DNA from: Sphingomonas mollis
Lineage (GTDB): Bacteria; Pseudomonadota; Alphaproteobacteria; Sphingomonadales; Sphingomonadaceae
Length of the DNA stretch: 64,000 nucleotides
NCBI RefSeq assembly: GCF_016427505.1
Contig: NZ_JAELXS010000006.1
Location: 62,001 to 126,000 of the forward strand
Reading direction: 5' to 3'
Part shown: positions 17,535 to 26,305 of the stretch, piece by piece
Layout: each line of letters opens with the position of its first letter
Position numbering within the stretch: the stretch's first letter is position 1
Made by a program: the position numbers and the translations under genes
The notes under the pieces: model-generated
The model's input: the letters and a program-made list of their open reading frames with translations, nothing else
Databases searched by the model: none
Told to the model about the DNA's origin: nothing

Positions 17535-18545
17535 ATGACCGCGACCGTCCACCGCCTCAGCGCCCGTACGCCTTCGCTCGAACCGATCATGAGCCTCGTC
17601 ACCGGGGACATGAACGCGGTGAACGCGGTGATCCTCGATCGCATGCAGTCGGACATTCCGCTGATCCCCGAACTGGCGGGGCATCTGATCGCCGGCGGCG
17701 GCAAGCGGATGCGGCCGATGCTGACGCTGAGCAGTGCGCGGCTGATCGGCTATACCGGCAATCGCCATCATCGGCTCGCCGCCGCGGTCGAGTTCATCCA
17801 CACCGCGACGCTGCTGCACGACGATGTGGTCGACGGATCGGACCTGCGCCGGGGCCGGCGCACGGCGAACATCATCTGGGGCAATCCGGCGAGCGTGCTG
17901 GTCGGCGATTTCCTGTTCAGCCGGTCGTTCGAACTGATGGTCGAGGATGGCAGCCTGAAGGTGCTGAAGATCCTGTCGAACGCGTCCGCCGTGATCGCGG
18001 AGGGCGAGGTGAACCAGTTGACCGCCGCGCGCCGGGTCGACCTGCACGAGGATCGCTATCTCGACATCATCGGCGCCAAGACCGCGGCACTGTTCGCCGC
18101 CGCGTGCCGGATCGCCGCGGTAGTGGCGGAACGGCCCGAGGCGGAGGAAGCGGCGCTGGACGCCTATGGCCGCAATCTGGGCATCGCGTTCCAGTTGGTC
18201 GACGATGCGATCGACTACGTGTCCGACGCCGGCACGATGGGCAAGGATGCGGGCGACGATTTCCGTGAGGGCAAGATGACGCTGCCCGTCATCCTGGCCT
18301 ATGCGCGCGGCGACGCCGACGATCGCAAGTTCTGGAAGGACGCGGTCGAGGGGCGGCGCGACAGCGACGAGGATTTCCTCCACGCGATCTCGCTGGTCCG
18401 CCAGACGCGGTCGGTGGACGATACGCTGGCGCGGGCGCGGCATTACGGCCAGCGCGCGATCGATGCGATCGGCGGCTTCCCCGCGAGCAAGGCCAAGGAT
18501 GCGATGGTCGAGGCGGTCGAATTCGCGGTGGCGCGGGCTTACTGA
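17535..18545 (+). CDS. Polyprenyl diphosphate synthase
   Basis: A 336-residue trans-prenyltransferase, of the octaprenyl/nonaprenyl/decaprenyl type that makes the ubiquinone side chain. The first aspartate-rich motif is LLHDDVVDGSDLRRG and the second is QLVDDAIDY. GGGKRMRPML and LVGDFLFSRSFELM are further family signatures. No large residue five positions before the first DDxxD blocks the pocket, which is consistent with long products. It is divergent from the chorismate mutase. The ATG at 17535 is chosen because the longer ORF runs across the mutase promoter. Confidence 0.92.
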   Translation: MTATVHRLSARTPSLEPIMSLVTGDMNAVNAVILDRMQSDIPLIPELAGHLIAGGGKRMRPMLTLSSARLIGYTGNRHHRLAAAVEFIHTATLLHDDVVDGSDLRRGRRTANIIWGNPASVLVGDFLFSRSFELMVEDGSLKVLKILSNASAVIAEGEVNQLTAARRVDLHEDRYLDIIGAKTAALFAAACRIAAVVAERPEAEEAALDAYGRNLGIAFQLVDDAIDYVSDAGTMGKDAGDDFREGKMTLPVILAYARGDADDRKFWKDAVEGRRDSDEDFLHAISLVRQTRSVDDTLARARHYGQRAIDAIGGFPASKAKDAMVEAVEFAVARAY

Positions 18546-18673
18546 ACGACACCGCCGTGCCCCTCTGGCGCGACGGCCGGTAATGCTGCATAGGATGCCC
18601 ATCGCATTTCCCCATCGAGCATGGTGCGACTGAGAGATGCGCGCGCTCCCGCTATGATCGGGAGTTGATTGTC

Positions 18674-18748
18674 ATGACATTCGTGCGTGAGGCCGGATTT
18701 GCCGGCGGACCGACATCGTGGATGCCGGCGGCCGGGGTGGCCCGATGA
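18674..18748 (+). CDS. Possible 24-residue leader ORF
   Basis: This short ORF starts ATG with GGGAG nine bases upstream and encodes MTFVREAGFAGGPTSWMPAA plus four residues. Its stop overlaps the start of the next ORF as ATGA, which is the classic geometry of translational coupling. It may be a leader that controls the following small protein, or chance. No homologue is recognised. Confidence 0.3.
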   Translation: MTFVREAGFAGGPTSWMPAAGVAR

Positions 18749-19005
18749 CCTTCACCGATACCCTGACGAGCGATCGCGATCGCCCCGGTTCGCGCGCCCT
18801 CAACATCGCGGCCGAGCGGGCGGCGGTGGTGCAGATGTGCCTGAAACACGACGTGGCGATCAGCGCGATCGAGACGCTGGCATCGGGCGGCACGCATGTC
18901 GTGATGGTCAACGGCGCCGGGGCGGAGCAGCTGCGACAGATATACGGGACGAAGGTGATCCTGGGGCCGGTGACGCGGTCGCGCTGGACGCAGTCGCGGA
19001 TTTGA
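18745..19005 (+). CDS. Conserved small hypothetical protein
   Basis: An 86-residue soluble protein, basic at both ends, with a central segment KHDVAISAIETLASGGTHVV and a repeat-free C-terminal half ending GPVTRSRWTQSRI. No transmembrane segment, signal peptide or known motif is evident. An in-frame GTG at 18718 could extend it by nine residues. The ATG shown overlaps the stop of a 24-codon ORF. It precedes a strongly structured intergenic element. The function is unknown. Confidence 0.6.
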   Translation: MTFTDTLTSDRDRPGSRALNIAAERAAVVQMCLKHDVAISAIETLASGGTHVVMVNGAGAEQLRQIYGTKVILGPVTRSRWTQSRI

Positions 19006-19032
19006 GGTTCGGTCTATAGCTGGATTTGCGTC

Positions 19033-19146
19033 ACCGTCACCCTTCCGGCGCTGCGCGCCTCCCTCCAGCGTCGGGTCGGTCATGCCCCCGGCATGACCTG
19101 AACAGTGCGGGGCACTGTTCACCCGACGCTCCCAGAGGGAGAGGGG
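19033..19146. repeat. Three-way-junction intergenic element, family 2 variant
   Basis: The element begins with the family-2 sequence CACCCTTCCGGCGC and CGCCTCCCTCC. A perfect 10-bp stem AGCGTCGGGT (19067-19076) / ACCCGACGCT (19121-19130) then encloses two perfect hairpins: GGTCATGC/GCATGACC (19078-19098) and GAACAGTGC/GCACTGTTC (19100-19120). The outside is further closed by CCTCCCTC against GAGGGAGAGG. It lies between convergent genes. Confidence 0.7.
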
Positions 19147-19147
19147 T

Positions 19148-20131
19148 TTAGCAGCCGCCGACCGTACATCCTTCCCCGGTTTCGACCTGTAGCGTGGAAT
19201 GGCCGATGCCGAATCGGTCGTGGAGCATCGCCTGCGCGGCGGCGAGGAAGTCGTCGCCGGGGGCGCCGGCCGGCATCAGCAGGTGCGCGGTCAGCACGGG
19301 CTCGGTCGTGGACATCGGCCAGATGTGCAGATCATGGATGCGATCGACGCCGTCCAGTTCCATCAGTGCGGATGCGACACGATCGTAATCGATGCCGCGC
19401 GGTACGGCGGCCAGCGCCATCTCGGTCGTCTCGCGCAGCAAGCCCCAGGTCTGCCAGAAGATCAGGCCGGCGATGACGAGGCTGACGACCGGATCGATCC
19501 AGCCGAGGCCGGTCTGCCAGATGACGATGCCGGCGATGACGACCCCGGCGGACACCAGCGCGTCCGCCGCCATGTGCAGGAAGGCGCCACGAATGTTGAC
19601 GTCGCCGTGACGACCGCTGGCGAACAGCCACGCGGTCAGCGCGTTGACGAGGATGCCGACGCCCGCGACCATCGAGACGGTCAGGCCGGCGACGACGGGC
19701 GGGTCGTCTATCCGCTGCACCGCCTCCAGCACGATCGCACCGAGCGCCACCAGCAACAGCAGCGCATTCAGCAGCGCGGCGAGGATCGTCGATCCCTTCA
19801 GTCCATAGGTAAAGCGCTTGCTGGCGGGCCGGCGCGCGAGCGAGGCACCGCCCCAGGCGACCGCGAGGCCGAGCACGTCCGACAGGTTGTGGCCGGCGTC
19901 CGCCAGCAACGCGACCGAGCCGGTCCAGATGCCGGCGCCGCCCTCCGCCAGCACGTAGAGGATGTTGAGCGAGATGCCGATTGCGAAGGCGCGGTCGTAC
20001 GAGGCGGGGCCGTGGTGATGCGCGTGGCCGTGGCCATGGCCGTGGCCGATGCCGAAGGCGTGGGGTTGGTCGGCCGCGTGATCGTGGCCATGATCGTGGC
20101 TGTGACCATGCGCGTGATGTTGTCCGCTCAC
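19148..20131 (-). CDS. Cation diffusion facilitator (Zn/Co/Cd exporter)
   Basis: A 327-residue CDF family protein with about six transmembrane helices. It exports divalent metal, probably Zn(II), in exchange for protons. A His-rich N-terminal tail (residues 3-38, with HGHSHDHGHDH and GHGHGHGHAHHHG) precedes the first helix. The metal site is seen as ALLADAGHNLSD and the later FLHMAADALVS. A cytoplasmic C-terminal domain contains HDLHIWPMST, and the chain ends in a CTVGGC motif with two cysteines. The start is uncertain: GTG at 20131 has AAAGG nearby, while ATG at 20200 would overlap the divergent hrpB start. Confidence 0.9.
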   Translation of the reverse strand: MSGQHHAHGHSHDHGHDHAADQPHAFGIGHGHGHGHAHHHGPASYDRAFAIGISLNILYVLAEGGAGIWTGSVALLADAGHNLSDVLGLAVAWGGASLARRPASKRFTYGLKGSTILAALLNALLLLVALGAIVLEAVQRIDDPPVVAGLTVSMVAGVGILVNALTAWLFASGRHGDVNIRGAFLHMAADALVSAGVVIAGIVIWQTGLGWIDPVVSLVIAGLIFWQTWGLLRETTEMALAAVPRGIDYDRVASALMELDGVDRIHDLHIWPMSTTEPVLTAHLLMPAGAPGDDFLAAAQAMLHDRFGIGHSTLQVETGEGCTVGGC

Positions 20132-20198
20132 ATCGATCCTTTCGGCGACCTCGCGCCCCCTGTCCCACCAGCCCCTGCCTGTGGCAAGGCCGGACGCC

Positions 20199-22649
20199 AT
20201 GAACTCGCCGTCATCTTACCTGCCGCTGCCGATCGAGGCGGTGCTGCCCGATCTGCTTGGCGCGCTCCGTGCGGGATCGTCGGCGGTGCTGGTCGCGCCG
20301 CCGGGAGCGGGCAAGACGACGGCGGTGGCGCCGGCGCTGTTGGGCGAGGCATGGTGCACGGGCGAGATATTGCTGCTGTCGCCGCGCCGGCTGGCGGCGC
20401 GGGCGGCGGCGGAGCGGATGGCGGCGCTGGCGGGGGAGCCGGTCGGCGGCGTGTTCGGCTATGCGACGCGGCTCGATAAGAAGCGGTCGGCGGCGACGCG
20501 GGTGACGGTGATGACGCAGGGCATCTTCGTCGCGCGGATTCAGGCGGACCCGGAGCTGGCGGGCGTGTCGGCGGTGCTGTTCGACGAGGTGCACGAACGC
20601 AGTCTCGATTCGGATGTCGGGCTGGCGTTCGCGCTCGATGTGCAGGCGGCGCTCAGGCCGGACCTGCGGCTGGTGGCGATGTCGGCGACGCTGGATGGCG
20701 CGCGCTTTTCCGCCCTAATGACCGACGCGCCGGTGATCGAGAGCGAGGGGCGGAGTCATAAGCTGACGCTGCGCCATATCGGCCGCGCGGGCGAACGGCG
20801 GATCGAGGACGAGATGGCCGCCGCGATCCGCCGTGCGCTGGCGGAGGAGGAGGGCGGGGTGCTCGCCTTCCTGCCCGGCGTGGCGGAGATCGAGCGGGTG
20901 GCGGAGCGGCTCGACCGGTTGCCGGAGGGCGTGGTGCTGCACCGGCTGCACGGGAGCCTCGACCCAGCCGAACAGCGCGCGGCGATCAAGCCGGGGGCGG
21001 GGCGCAAGCTGGTGCTGGCGACGTCGATCGCGGAGACGAGCCTGACGCTGGACGGCATCCGCATGGTGGTCGATTCGGGGCTGGCGCGGCGGCCGCGATA
21101 CGACCGGGCGGCGGGGATGACGCGGCTGGTGACCGAACGCGCGAGCCAGGCGGCGGCGACGCAGCGGGCGGGGCGCGCGGCGCGGCAGGGGCCGGGGGTC
21201 GCGTATCGATTGTGGGAAGAGGCGGCCACGGCGGGCCTGCCGCGATTCGATCCGCCGGAGATCGTCGAGGCGGACCTGTCGTCGCTGTTGCTGGCGGCCG
21301 CGATCTGGGGCGTCGGCGATCCGCGCGAGCTGGCGTGGCTCGATCCGCCGCCGGTCGCGGCGGTGACGGAGGCGCGGGCGCGGTTGCTGGCGCTGGGCGC
21401 GATCGGCGAGGATGGGCGGCCGACGGCGCACGGGCGCGCAATCGCCGGCCTGCCGATGCCGCCGCGGCTGGCGCATATGCTGTTGGCGGCGGGGGAGCGC
21501 GGATTGACGGGGGTGGCGGCGGATGTCGCGGTGCTGCTCGCCGAGCGGGGGATCGGCGGCAACGATCCCGATCTGGAGACGCGGCGGCGGCGCTGGCGCA
21601 CGGAGCGGGGGCCGAAGGCGGAGGGCGCGCGGAAGCTGGCGCAGCGCTGGGCGAAGCTGGGGCCGCGTGGCGAGGCCGGCACGGGGGGTGAAGGTCTGTG
21701 CGTGGCGCTGGCGTTCCCCGACCGGGTGGCGCGGCGGCGGGATGCGTCGGGTGAGCATTGGGCGAGCGTGGGCGGGCGCGGGTTCCGGATCGATCCGACA
21801 TCGTCGCTGGCGTCGGCCGAATGGCTGGCGGTGGCGGAGACGCAAGGGTCGGCGGCGGGTGCGCGCATCCTGTCGGCGGCGGTGATCGACCTGCCGACGA
21901 TCGAGTCGCTGTTCGCGGAACGCATCAAACTGACGCGGACGGTGACGTTCGATCCGGCGACGGGTGGCGTGCTGGCGCTGCGCGAGCGGCGGCTCGGCAG
22001 TTTGCGGCTGCAATCGGGGCCGGACAGTGCGGCCGAGCCGGCGGCGGTCGCGGCGGCGTTGCTGGAGGGGGTGCGCACGCACGGGCTGGACCGGTTGCCG
22101 TGGGACGACCGGGCAAAGCAGTTGCGCGACCGGGCGGGCTATGCGGGGATCGATCTCGACGCGATGATGCTGGCGCGGCTGGACGAGTGGCTGCCGCCAT
22201 TGCTGGCCGGCCGGCGGCGGCTGGATCAGATCGGCGGTGGCGAGCTGGTCGAGGCGATGCGGACAATGATCGGCTGGGACGAGATGCGGCGGATCGACCG
22301 GCTGGCGCCGGCCAGCTTCACTAGCCCGGCGGGCAGCACGCACGCGATCGATTATGCCGCCGAGGGTGGGCCACGTGTCGATTTGCGCGTGCAGTCGCTG
22401 TTCGGGCTGGCGGTGCATCCGGTGGTGGGGGAGGCCCGCGTGCCGCTGGTGCTGTCGCTGACCAGCCCGGCGGGGCGGCCGATCCAGACGACGCGCGACC
22501 TGCCGGGCTTCTGGACGGGAAGCTGGGCGGCGGTGGCAAAGGAAATGCGCGGGCGCTATCCGCGTCACCCCTGGCCCGACGATCCCGCCGCCGCGCCCGC
22601 GACGCTGCGGACGAAAAATGCGGATGCACGGGCGCGCGGATCGCGGTAG
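20199..22649 (+). CDS. hrpB: ATP-dependent helicase HrpB
   Basis: An 816-residue DEAH-type superfamily 2 helicase. Walker A is APPGAGKTTAV (about residues 33-43), and the DEAH box is LFDEVHERSLDSD. Motif III reads VAMSATLDG. Motif VI appears as QRAGRAARQGPG. The C-terminal HA2/OB region and the HrpB-specific end (MRGRYPRHPWPDDPAAA) complete the protein. The cellular role of HrpB is not well defined. The start ATG lies inside the longest ORF of the CDF gene, which argues for the shorter CDF start. The NDUFS4-like gene follows after nine bases. Confidence 0.93.
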   Translation: MNSPSSYLPLPIEAVLPDLLGALRAGSSAVLVAPPGAGKTTAVAPALLGEAWCTGEILLLSPRRLAARAAAERMAALAGEPVGGVFGYATRLDKKRSAATRVTVMTQGIFVARIQADPELAGVSAVLFDEVHERSLDSDVGLAFALDVQAALRPDLRLVAMSATLDGARFSALMTDAPVIESEGRSHKLTLRHIGRAGERRIEDEMAAAIRRALAEEEGGVLAFLPGVAEIERVAERLDRLPEGVVLHRLHGSLDPAEQRAAIKPGAGRKLVLATSIAETSLTLDGIRMVVDSGLARRPRYDRAAGMTRLVTERASQAAATQRAGRAARQGPGVAYRLWEEAATAGLPRFDPPEIVEADLSSLLLAAAIWGVGDPRELAWLDPPPVAAVTEARARLLALGAIGEDGRPTAHGRAIAGLPMPPRLAHMLLAAGERGLTGVAADVAVLLAERGIGGNDPDLETRRRRWRTERGPKAEGARKLAQRWAKLGPRGEAGTGGEGLCVALAFPDRVARRRDASGEHWASVGGRGFRIDPTSSLASAEWLAVAETQGSAAGARILSAAVIDLPTIESLFAERIKLTRTVTFDPATGGVLALRERRLGSLRLQSGPDSAAEPAAVAAALLEGVRTHGLDRLPWDDRAKQLRDRAGYAGIDLDAMMLARLDEWLPPLLAGRRRLDQIGGGELVEAMRTMIGWDEMRRIDRLAPASFTSPAGSTHAIDYAAEGGPRVDLRVQSLFGLAVHPVVGEARVPLVLSLTSPAGRPIQTTRDLPGFWTGSWAAVAKEMRGRYPRHPWPDDPAAAPATLRTKNADARARGSR

Positions 22650-22658
22650 GACGAGCTC

Positions 22659-22940
22659 ATGGCAATCGCTCGCATTTTTCAGCGCCCCAAGAACTCGATG
22701 CAGTCCGGGCGTGCACGTACCGACCAGTGGCAGCTCGAATTCGAGCCGTCGGAGGCCAAGCAACCCGATCCGCTGACCGGCTGGGCGGGCAGCGGCGACA
22801 CGCGCGACCAGATCCGGTTGCTGTTCCCGACGCTGGAGGCGGCGGTGGCTCTGTGCGAGCGGGAGGGGCATGATTATACGGTCGTGCCGGCGCCGGAGAA
22901 GAAGCTGAAATTGCAGGCGTACGCGGATAATTTTCGGTAA
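22659..22940 (+). CDS. ETC complex I subunit (NDUFS4-like)
   Basis: A 93-residue homologue of the mitochondrial complex I accessory subunit NDUFS4 (18 kDa). It binds at the peripheral arm of NADH dehydrogenase. Recognisable motifs are ARIFQRPKNSMQSG at the start, WQLEFEP in the middle, and a DYTVVPAPEKKLKLQAYADNF end. Presence of this subunit is typical of alphaproteobacteria, the mitochondrial sister group. The gene follows hrpB closely and is not near the nuo operon within the window. Full length. Confidence 0.93.
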   Translation: MAIARIFQRPKNSMQSGRARTDQWQLEFEPSEAKQPDPLTGWAGSGDTRDQIRLLFPTLEAAVALCEREGHDYTVVPAPEKKLKLQAYADNFR

Positions 22941-23046
22941 AAAGCCCCTCCTCTTCAAAGGAGGGGTTGGGGTGGAGGACGCCGCTGGCGTTGCTCTCGG
23001 TGAGACACCGCCCCACCCCTTGCCCCTCCCCTGAAGGGGAGGGGTT
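22941..23046. repeat. Inverted repeat, family 4, copy 1
   Basis: Two hairpins face each other: CCCCTCC-TCTTCAAA-GGAGGGG (22945-22966) and CCCCTCCCCTGAAGGGGAGGGG (about 23023-23044). The spacer segments GGGGTGG and CCACCCC also pair. The same architecture occurs at 29180-29277. On the minus strand the first hairpin is followed by CTTTTTA, so it may also terminate msrA transcription. Confidence 0.65.
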
Positions 23047-23057
23047 GAACCGATGAA

Positions 23058-23594
23058 CTACGCCGCCACCGTCTTCGACCGTGCCGCGAAGCTCTTGCGC
23101 AGTTTCTGCAATTTGGGCGGGATCACCGCCATGCAATACGGGTTCGACCGGCCCGACGTTTCCCAGTAATCCTGATGATACCCCTCCGCCGGATACCAGG
23201 TATCCATCGGTTCGATCGTGGTGACGATCCTGCCGCCACTTTCGCCGGCGCGGGTGATCGCGGCCTGCATCGCCTCTTCCTGTTCGGGTGAGGCGGGGAA
23301 CATCGCGGAGCGGTATTGCGTGCCCACATCGTTGCCCTGACGGTTCAACTGCGACGGATCGTGCGTCGCGAAGAAGATGTCGAGGATATCGTCCAGCGAT
23401 ACCTGTTCGGGATCGAAGCCGACGCGGATCGCCTCGGCATGGCCGGTGTCGCCGCCGCACACCTGTTTGTAGGTCGGGTTGGCCACACTGCCGCCGATAT
23501 AGCCGCTTTCGACCGACGTGACGCCGATCACATCCTTGAACACCGCTTCCGTGCACCAGAAGCAGCCGCCTGCCAGCGTTACATAGTCCGTCAT
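23058..23594 (-). CDS. msrA: Peptide-methionine (S)-S-oxide reductase MsrA
   Basis: A 178-residue MsrA, which repairs S-diastereomers of methionine sulfoxide in proteins. The active site is GCFWC at residues 10-14, with Cys11 as the catalytic residue. A YCMAV near the C-terminus may supply a resolving cysteine. The conserved [15 protein letters not shown] block is present. The chosen ATG gives the usual [10 protein letters not shown] start. The upstream start seven codons earlier is less likely because the shorter form has AAGGAG upstream. Monocistronic. Confidence 0.95.
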   Translation of the reverse strand: MTDYVTLAGGCFWCTEAVFKDVIGVTSVESGYIGGSVANPTYKQVCGGDTGHAEAIRVGFDPEQVSLDDILDIFFATHDPSQLNRQGNDVGTQYRSAMFPASPEQEEAMQAAITRAGESGGRIVTTIEPMDTWYPAEGYHQDYWETSGRSNPYCMAVIPPKLQKLRKSFAARSKTVAA

Positions 23595-23654
23595 CACCAA
23601 CTCCTTTGATCGCAAGATAGGAAGCCGCTAGTCAGCGCGAAAGGGAGACGGTCG

Positions 23655-24644
23655 ATGACGGTAATGGTGACGGGCGGTGCGGGTTATATCGGCAGCCATG
23701 CGGTGCTGGCGCTGCTGGATGCGGGTCATGAGGTCGTCGTGGTCGACAATCTGGTCACCGGGTTCGACTGGGCGGTCGACGATCGCGCGACGCTGGTCCA
23801 GTGCGACGTCGCCGACGAGGGGCGGGTGCGCGCGGCGATCCGTGGCCATAACGTCGATGCGATCCTGCATTTCGCCGGATCGGTGGTGGTGCCCGAATCG
23901 GTCAGCGATCCGCTGAAATATTACCGTAACAACACCGCCGCCTCGCGCTCGCTGATCGAGAGCGCGGTCGTGGAGGGGGTGAAGCATTTCATCTTCTCGT
24001 CCACCGCCGCGACCTATGGCACGCCGGTCCGCACGCCGGTGGCGGAGGGTGATCCGACGGTGCCGATCAACCCGTACGGCATGTCGAAACTGATGACCGA
24101 GGTGATGCTGCGCGATGTCGCGGCGGCGCATCCGATCAATTTCTGCGCGCTGCGCTATTTCAACGTCGCCGGCGCCGATCCGCAGGGCCGGTCGGGCCAG
24201 TCCACGGCTGGCGCGACGCATCTTATCAAGGTGGCGGTCGAGGCGGCGACGGGGCGGCGGAGCCATGTGTCGGTCTTCGGCACCGATTTCGATACCCGCG
24301 ACGGCACGGGCGTGCGCGATTACATCCATGTCACCGATCTGGCGGCGGCGCATGTCGCCGCGCTCGACCTGCTGCGCGCGAAGCCGACCGAGAGCCACAC
24401 GTTGAACTGCGGTTATGGCCGCGGCTTCTCCGTCGCCGAAGTGCTGGACGCGGTCGATCGCGTCACCAACGTGACGATCGAGCGCAAGCTGGAGGGCCGT
24501 CGGGCCGGTGACCCGGCCGAACTGATCTCGGACAACAGGGCGATCATGGCGACGGTGGACTGGACGCCGAAGCATGACGATCTGAACGGCATCATTACGG
24601 ATGCGCTGGCGTGGGAGCGCAAGCTGGCCGAAATGGGTCGATAA
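23655..24644 (+). CDS. galE: UDP-glucose 4-epimerase
   Basis: A 329-residue extended SDR epimerase that interconverts UDP-glucose and UDP-galactose for surface polysaccharide. The NAD motif is VTGGAGYIGSH (residues 4-14), the catalytic Tyr141 and Lys145 lie in PYGMSK, and the serine-threonine site is FIFSSTAATYG. The C-terminal sugar-binding part includes DYIHVTDLAAAHV, typical of GalE. It has AGGGAGACGGTCG before the ATG. The stop TAA is followed within two bases by the start of the CitE-like gene. Confidence 0.94.
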   Translation: MTVMVTGGAGYIGSHAVLALLDAGHEVVVVDNLVTGFDWAVDDRATLVQCDVADEGRVRAAIRGHNVDAILHFAGSVVVPESVSDPLKYYRNNTAASRSLIESAVVEGVKHFIFSSTAATYGTPVRTPVAEGDPTVPINPYGMSKLMTEVMLRDVAAAHPINFCALRYFNVAGADPQGRSGQSTAGATHLIKVAVEAATGRRSHVSVFGTDFDTRDGTGVRDYIHVTDLAAAHVAALDLLRAKPTESHTLNCGYGRGFSVAEVLDAVDRVTNVTIERKLEGRRAGDPAELISDNRAIMATVDWTPKHDDLNGIITDALAWERKLAEMGR

Positions 24645-24646
24645 GG

Positions 24647-25522
24647 ATGATGCGCCTGCGCTCGCTGTTGTTCGTGCCCGGCGACCGACCGGAGCGGATG
24701 GAGAAGGCGCTGGCGTGCGGGGCGGATGCGCTGATCCTCGACCTGGAGGATTCGGTGGCGCCATCCCGCAAGGATGCGGCGCGGGCAGCGGTGGCGGCGT
24801 TTCTGGCGGCACCACGGCGGTTGCCCCTGATCGTGCGGGTCAATCCGCTGGGGTCGGCGTTGATCGACGACGATCTCGCGGCAGTGCTGTCCGATGCGCC
24901 CGATGCGCTGATGCTGCCCAAGGCGGAGGGGGCGGCGTCGATCACGGCGCTGGCTTCGCGGACGACGCTGCCGATCCTGCCCGTCGCGACCGAGACGCCG
25001 GCGGCGATCTTTCAGCTCGGCAGCTATGCCGGCGTCGCCGACCGGTTGATCGGGCTGACCTGGGGGGCGGAGGACCTGCCGGCGGCGATCGGGGCGAGTG
25101 CGGCGCGCGAGGCGGATGGCGGCTATACCGCGCCGTACCAGCTGGCGCGGTCGTTGACGCTGTTCGGCGCGCATGCCGCCGGGGTGGCGGCGATCGAGAC
25201 GGTCTATCCCGATTTTCGCGATACCGACGGGCTGGCCGCCTATGCCGCGCGGGGGCGGCGCGATGGCTTCACGGGGATGATGGCGATCCACCCGGCGCAG
25301 GTGGCGATCATCAATGCCGCCTTCACGCCGACGCCGGACGAAATCGCCCATGCGCAATCGGTGGTCGATCTGTTCGCCGCGAACCCGGGGGCGGGGGCGT
25401 TGCAACTGGACGGGCGGATGGTCGATGCGCCGCATCTGAAGGCGGCGGAGCGGTTACTCGCGCTCGCCGCCGATCGAGGCGCGGGTGCGGGCGGTGGCCC
25501 ACCACCAGCCGAGCGCCCATAA
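24647..25522 (+). CDS. HpcH/HpaI aldolase/citrate lyase family protein (CitE-like)
   Basis: A 291-residue TIM-barrel lyase of the CitE/malyl-CoA lyase superfamily. The N-terminus MMRLRSLLFVPGDRPERMEKA and the DLEDSVAP motif (Mg2+ and CoA-substrate binding) are the hallmarks; a further TWGAEDLPAAIG and IHPAQV block follow. It probably cleaves or forms a C-C bond on an acyl-CoA such as citramalyl- or malyl-CoA. It starts two bases after galE and must be cotranscribed. The last 69 bases overlap the 3' end of the convergent PAP2 gene. Confidence 0.88.
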   Translation: MMRLRSLLFVPGDRPERMEKALACGADALILDLEDSVAPSRKDAARAAVAAFLAAPRRLPLIVRVNPLGSALIDDDLAAVLSDAPDALMLPKAEGAASITALASRTTLPILPVATETPAAIFQLGSYAGVADRLIGLTWGAEDLPAAIGASAAREADGGYTAPYQLARSLTLFGAHAAGVAAIETVYPDFRDTDGLAAYAARGRRDGFTGMMAIHPAQVAIINAAFTPTPDEIAHAQSVVDLFAANPGAGALQLDGRMVDAPHLKAAERLLALAADRGAGAGGGPPPAERP

Positions 25523-26137
25523 CGTCCCGAAGCTCCAGCCGGCGAGCACGTCGGACGGCCAATGGACGCCGAGATAGACGCGGCTGAAGCCGATCGCGCC
25601 GACCAGCAGCACCGCGACCGCGAACAGGTAACGGCGCGCGGCGCGCTCACGCACCACCTGTGACGCCAGCGCCGCCAGCGTCAGGTACACGATCGCGCTG
25701 TTGGCGGCGTGGCCGCTGGGGAAGCTGGCGCTCGACACCGGGACGAGATGATCGACCAGATCGGGGCGGGCGCGTGCCACCATGCGCTTGACGAGGGCGA
25801 CGACCTCACCGCCTGACCAGCTGGCGGCGGCCAGCATCGCGGCGGTCAGCCACAGGCGTTCGGCCAGCATCAACCCGGCGGATATCGTCACGACGAGGAT
25901 CAGGACGGTGCCACCGCCGAGTGCCGTCAAATCGACCGCGACACCGGGCAGCCATGCCGGCCCGCCCCACGCGCGCAGGCCGGCGACGATCGCGCGATCG
26001 GGATCGAACGGCAGCCGGTCGAGCAACGCGCCGATCGCCAGCGCCAGTCCGGCGGCAACGGCGAGCAGGGCGATACCGGCGAGGGGTGGGGGCAGGCGGC
26101 GGCGGCCGGCCGGGGCATGGCGGTCGATATCGGTCAT
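25454..26137 (-). CDS. PAP2 family phosphatase
   Basis: A 227-residue integral membrane acid phosphatase with about six helices, acting on lipid phosphates such as phosphatidic acid or undecaprenyl diphosphate at the periplasmic face. All three family motifs can be read: KRMVARARP, PSGH (near residues 140-143) and SRVYLGVHWPSD. The C-terminal coding end overlaps that of the CitE-like gene on the opposite strand over 69 bases. No operon partner. Confidence 0.9.
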   Translation of the reverse strand: MTDIDRHAPAGRRRLPPPLAGIALLAVAAGLALAIGALLDRLPFDPDRAIVAGLRAWGGPAWLPGVAVDLTALGGGTVLILVVTISAGLMLAERLWLTAAMLAAASWSGGEVVALVKRMVARARPDLVDHLVPVSSASFPSGHAANSAIVYLTLAALASQVVRERAARRYLFAVAVLLVGAIGFSRVYLGVHWPSDVLAGWSFGTLWALGWWWATARTRASIGGERE

Positions 26138-26248
26138 GCCGTCTCCGTTATCAGGCCACGCGACAGGTAAAAGCGATACGGGGCGATTTGATGGCTTTCA
26201 GACAGACGACTGGTTCAGCCGCGTGAGGATCACGACCCCGTTAAACGC

Positions 26249-26280
26249 AAAAAAGCCGCCAGCTCGAAAGCTGGCGGCCT
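26249..26280 (-). terminator. Rho-independent terminator of the PEP-CTERM gene
   Basis: On the minus strand a perfect 9-bp stem GCCGCCAGC-TTTCGA-GCTGGCGGC is followed at once by TTTTTT. It lies 26 bases past the stop codon of the PEP-CTERM gene at 26306. This is the clearest intrinsic terminator in the window. Confidence 0.9.
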
Positions 26281-26305
26281 TAAAGTGCCTAAAAACAGGG
26301 AGTAA

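Noticed and set aside
20715..22958. A 747-codon minus-strand ORF opposite hrpB.
   Set aside because: HrpB has all helicase motifs on the plus strand; the antisense frame is low-complexity Arg/Pro-rich.
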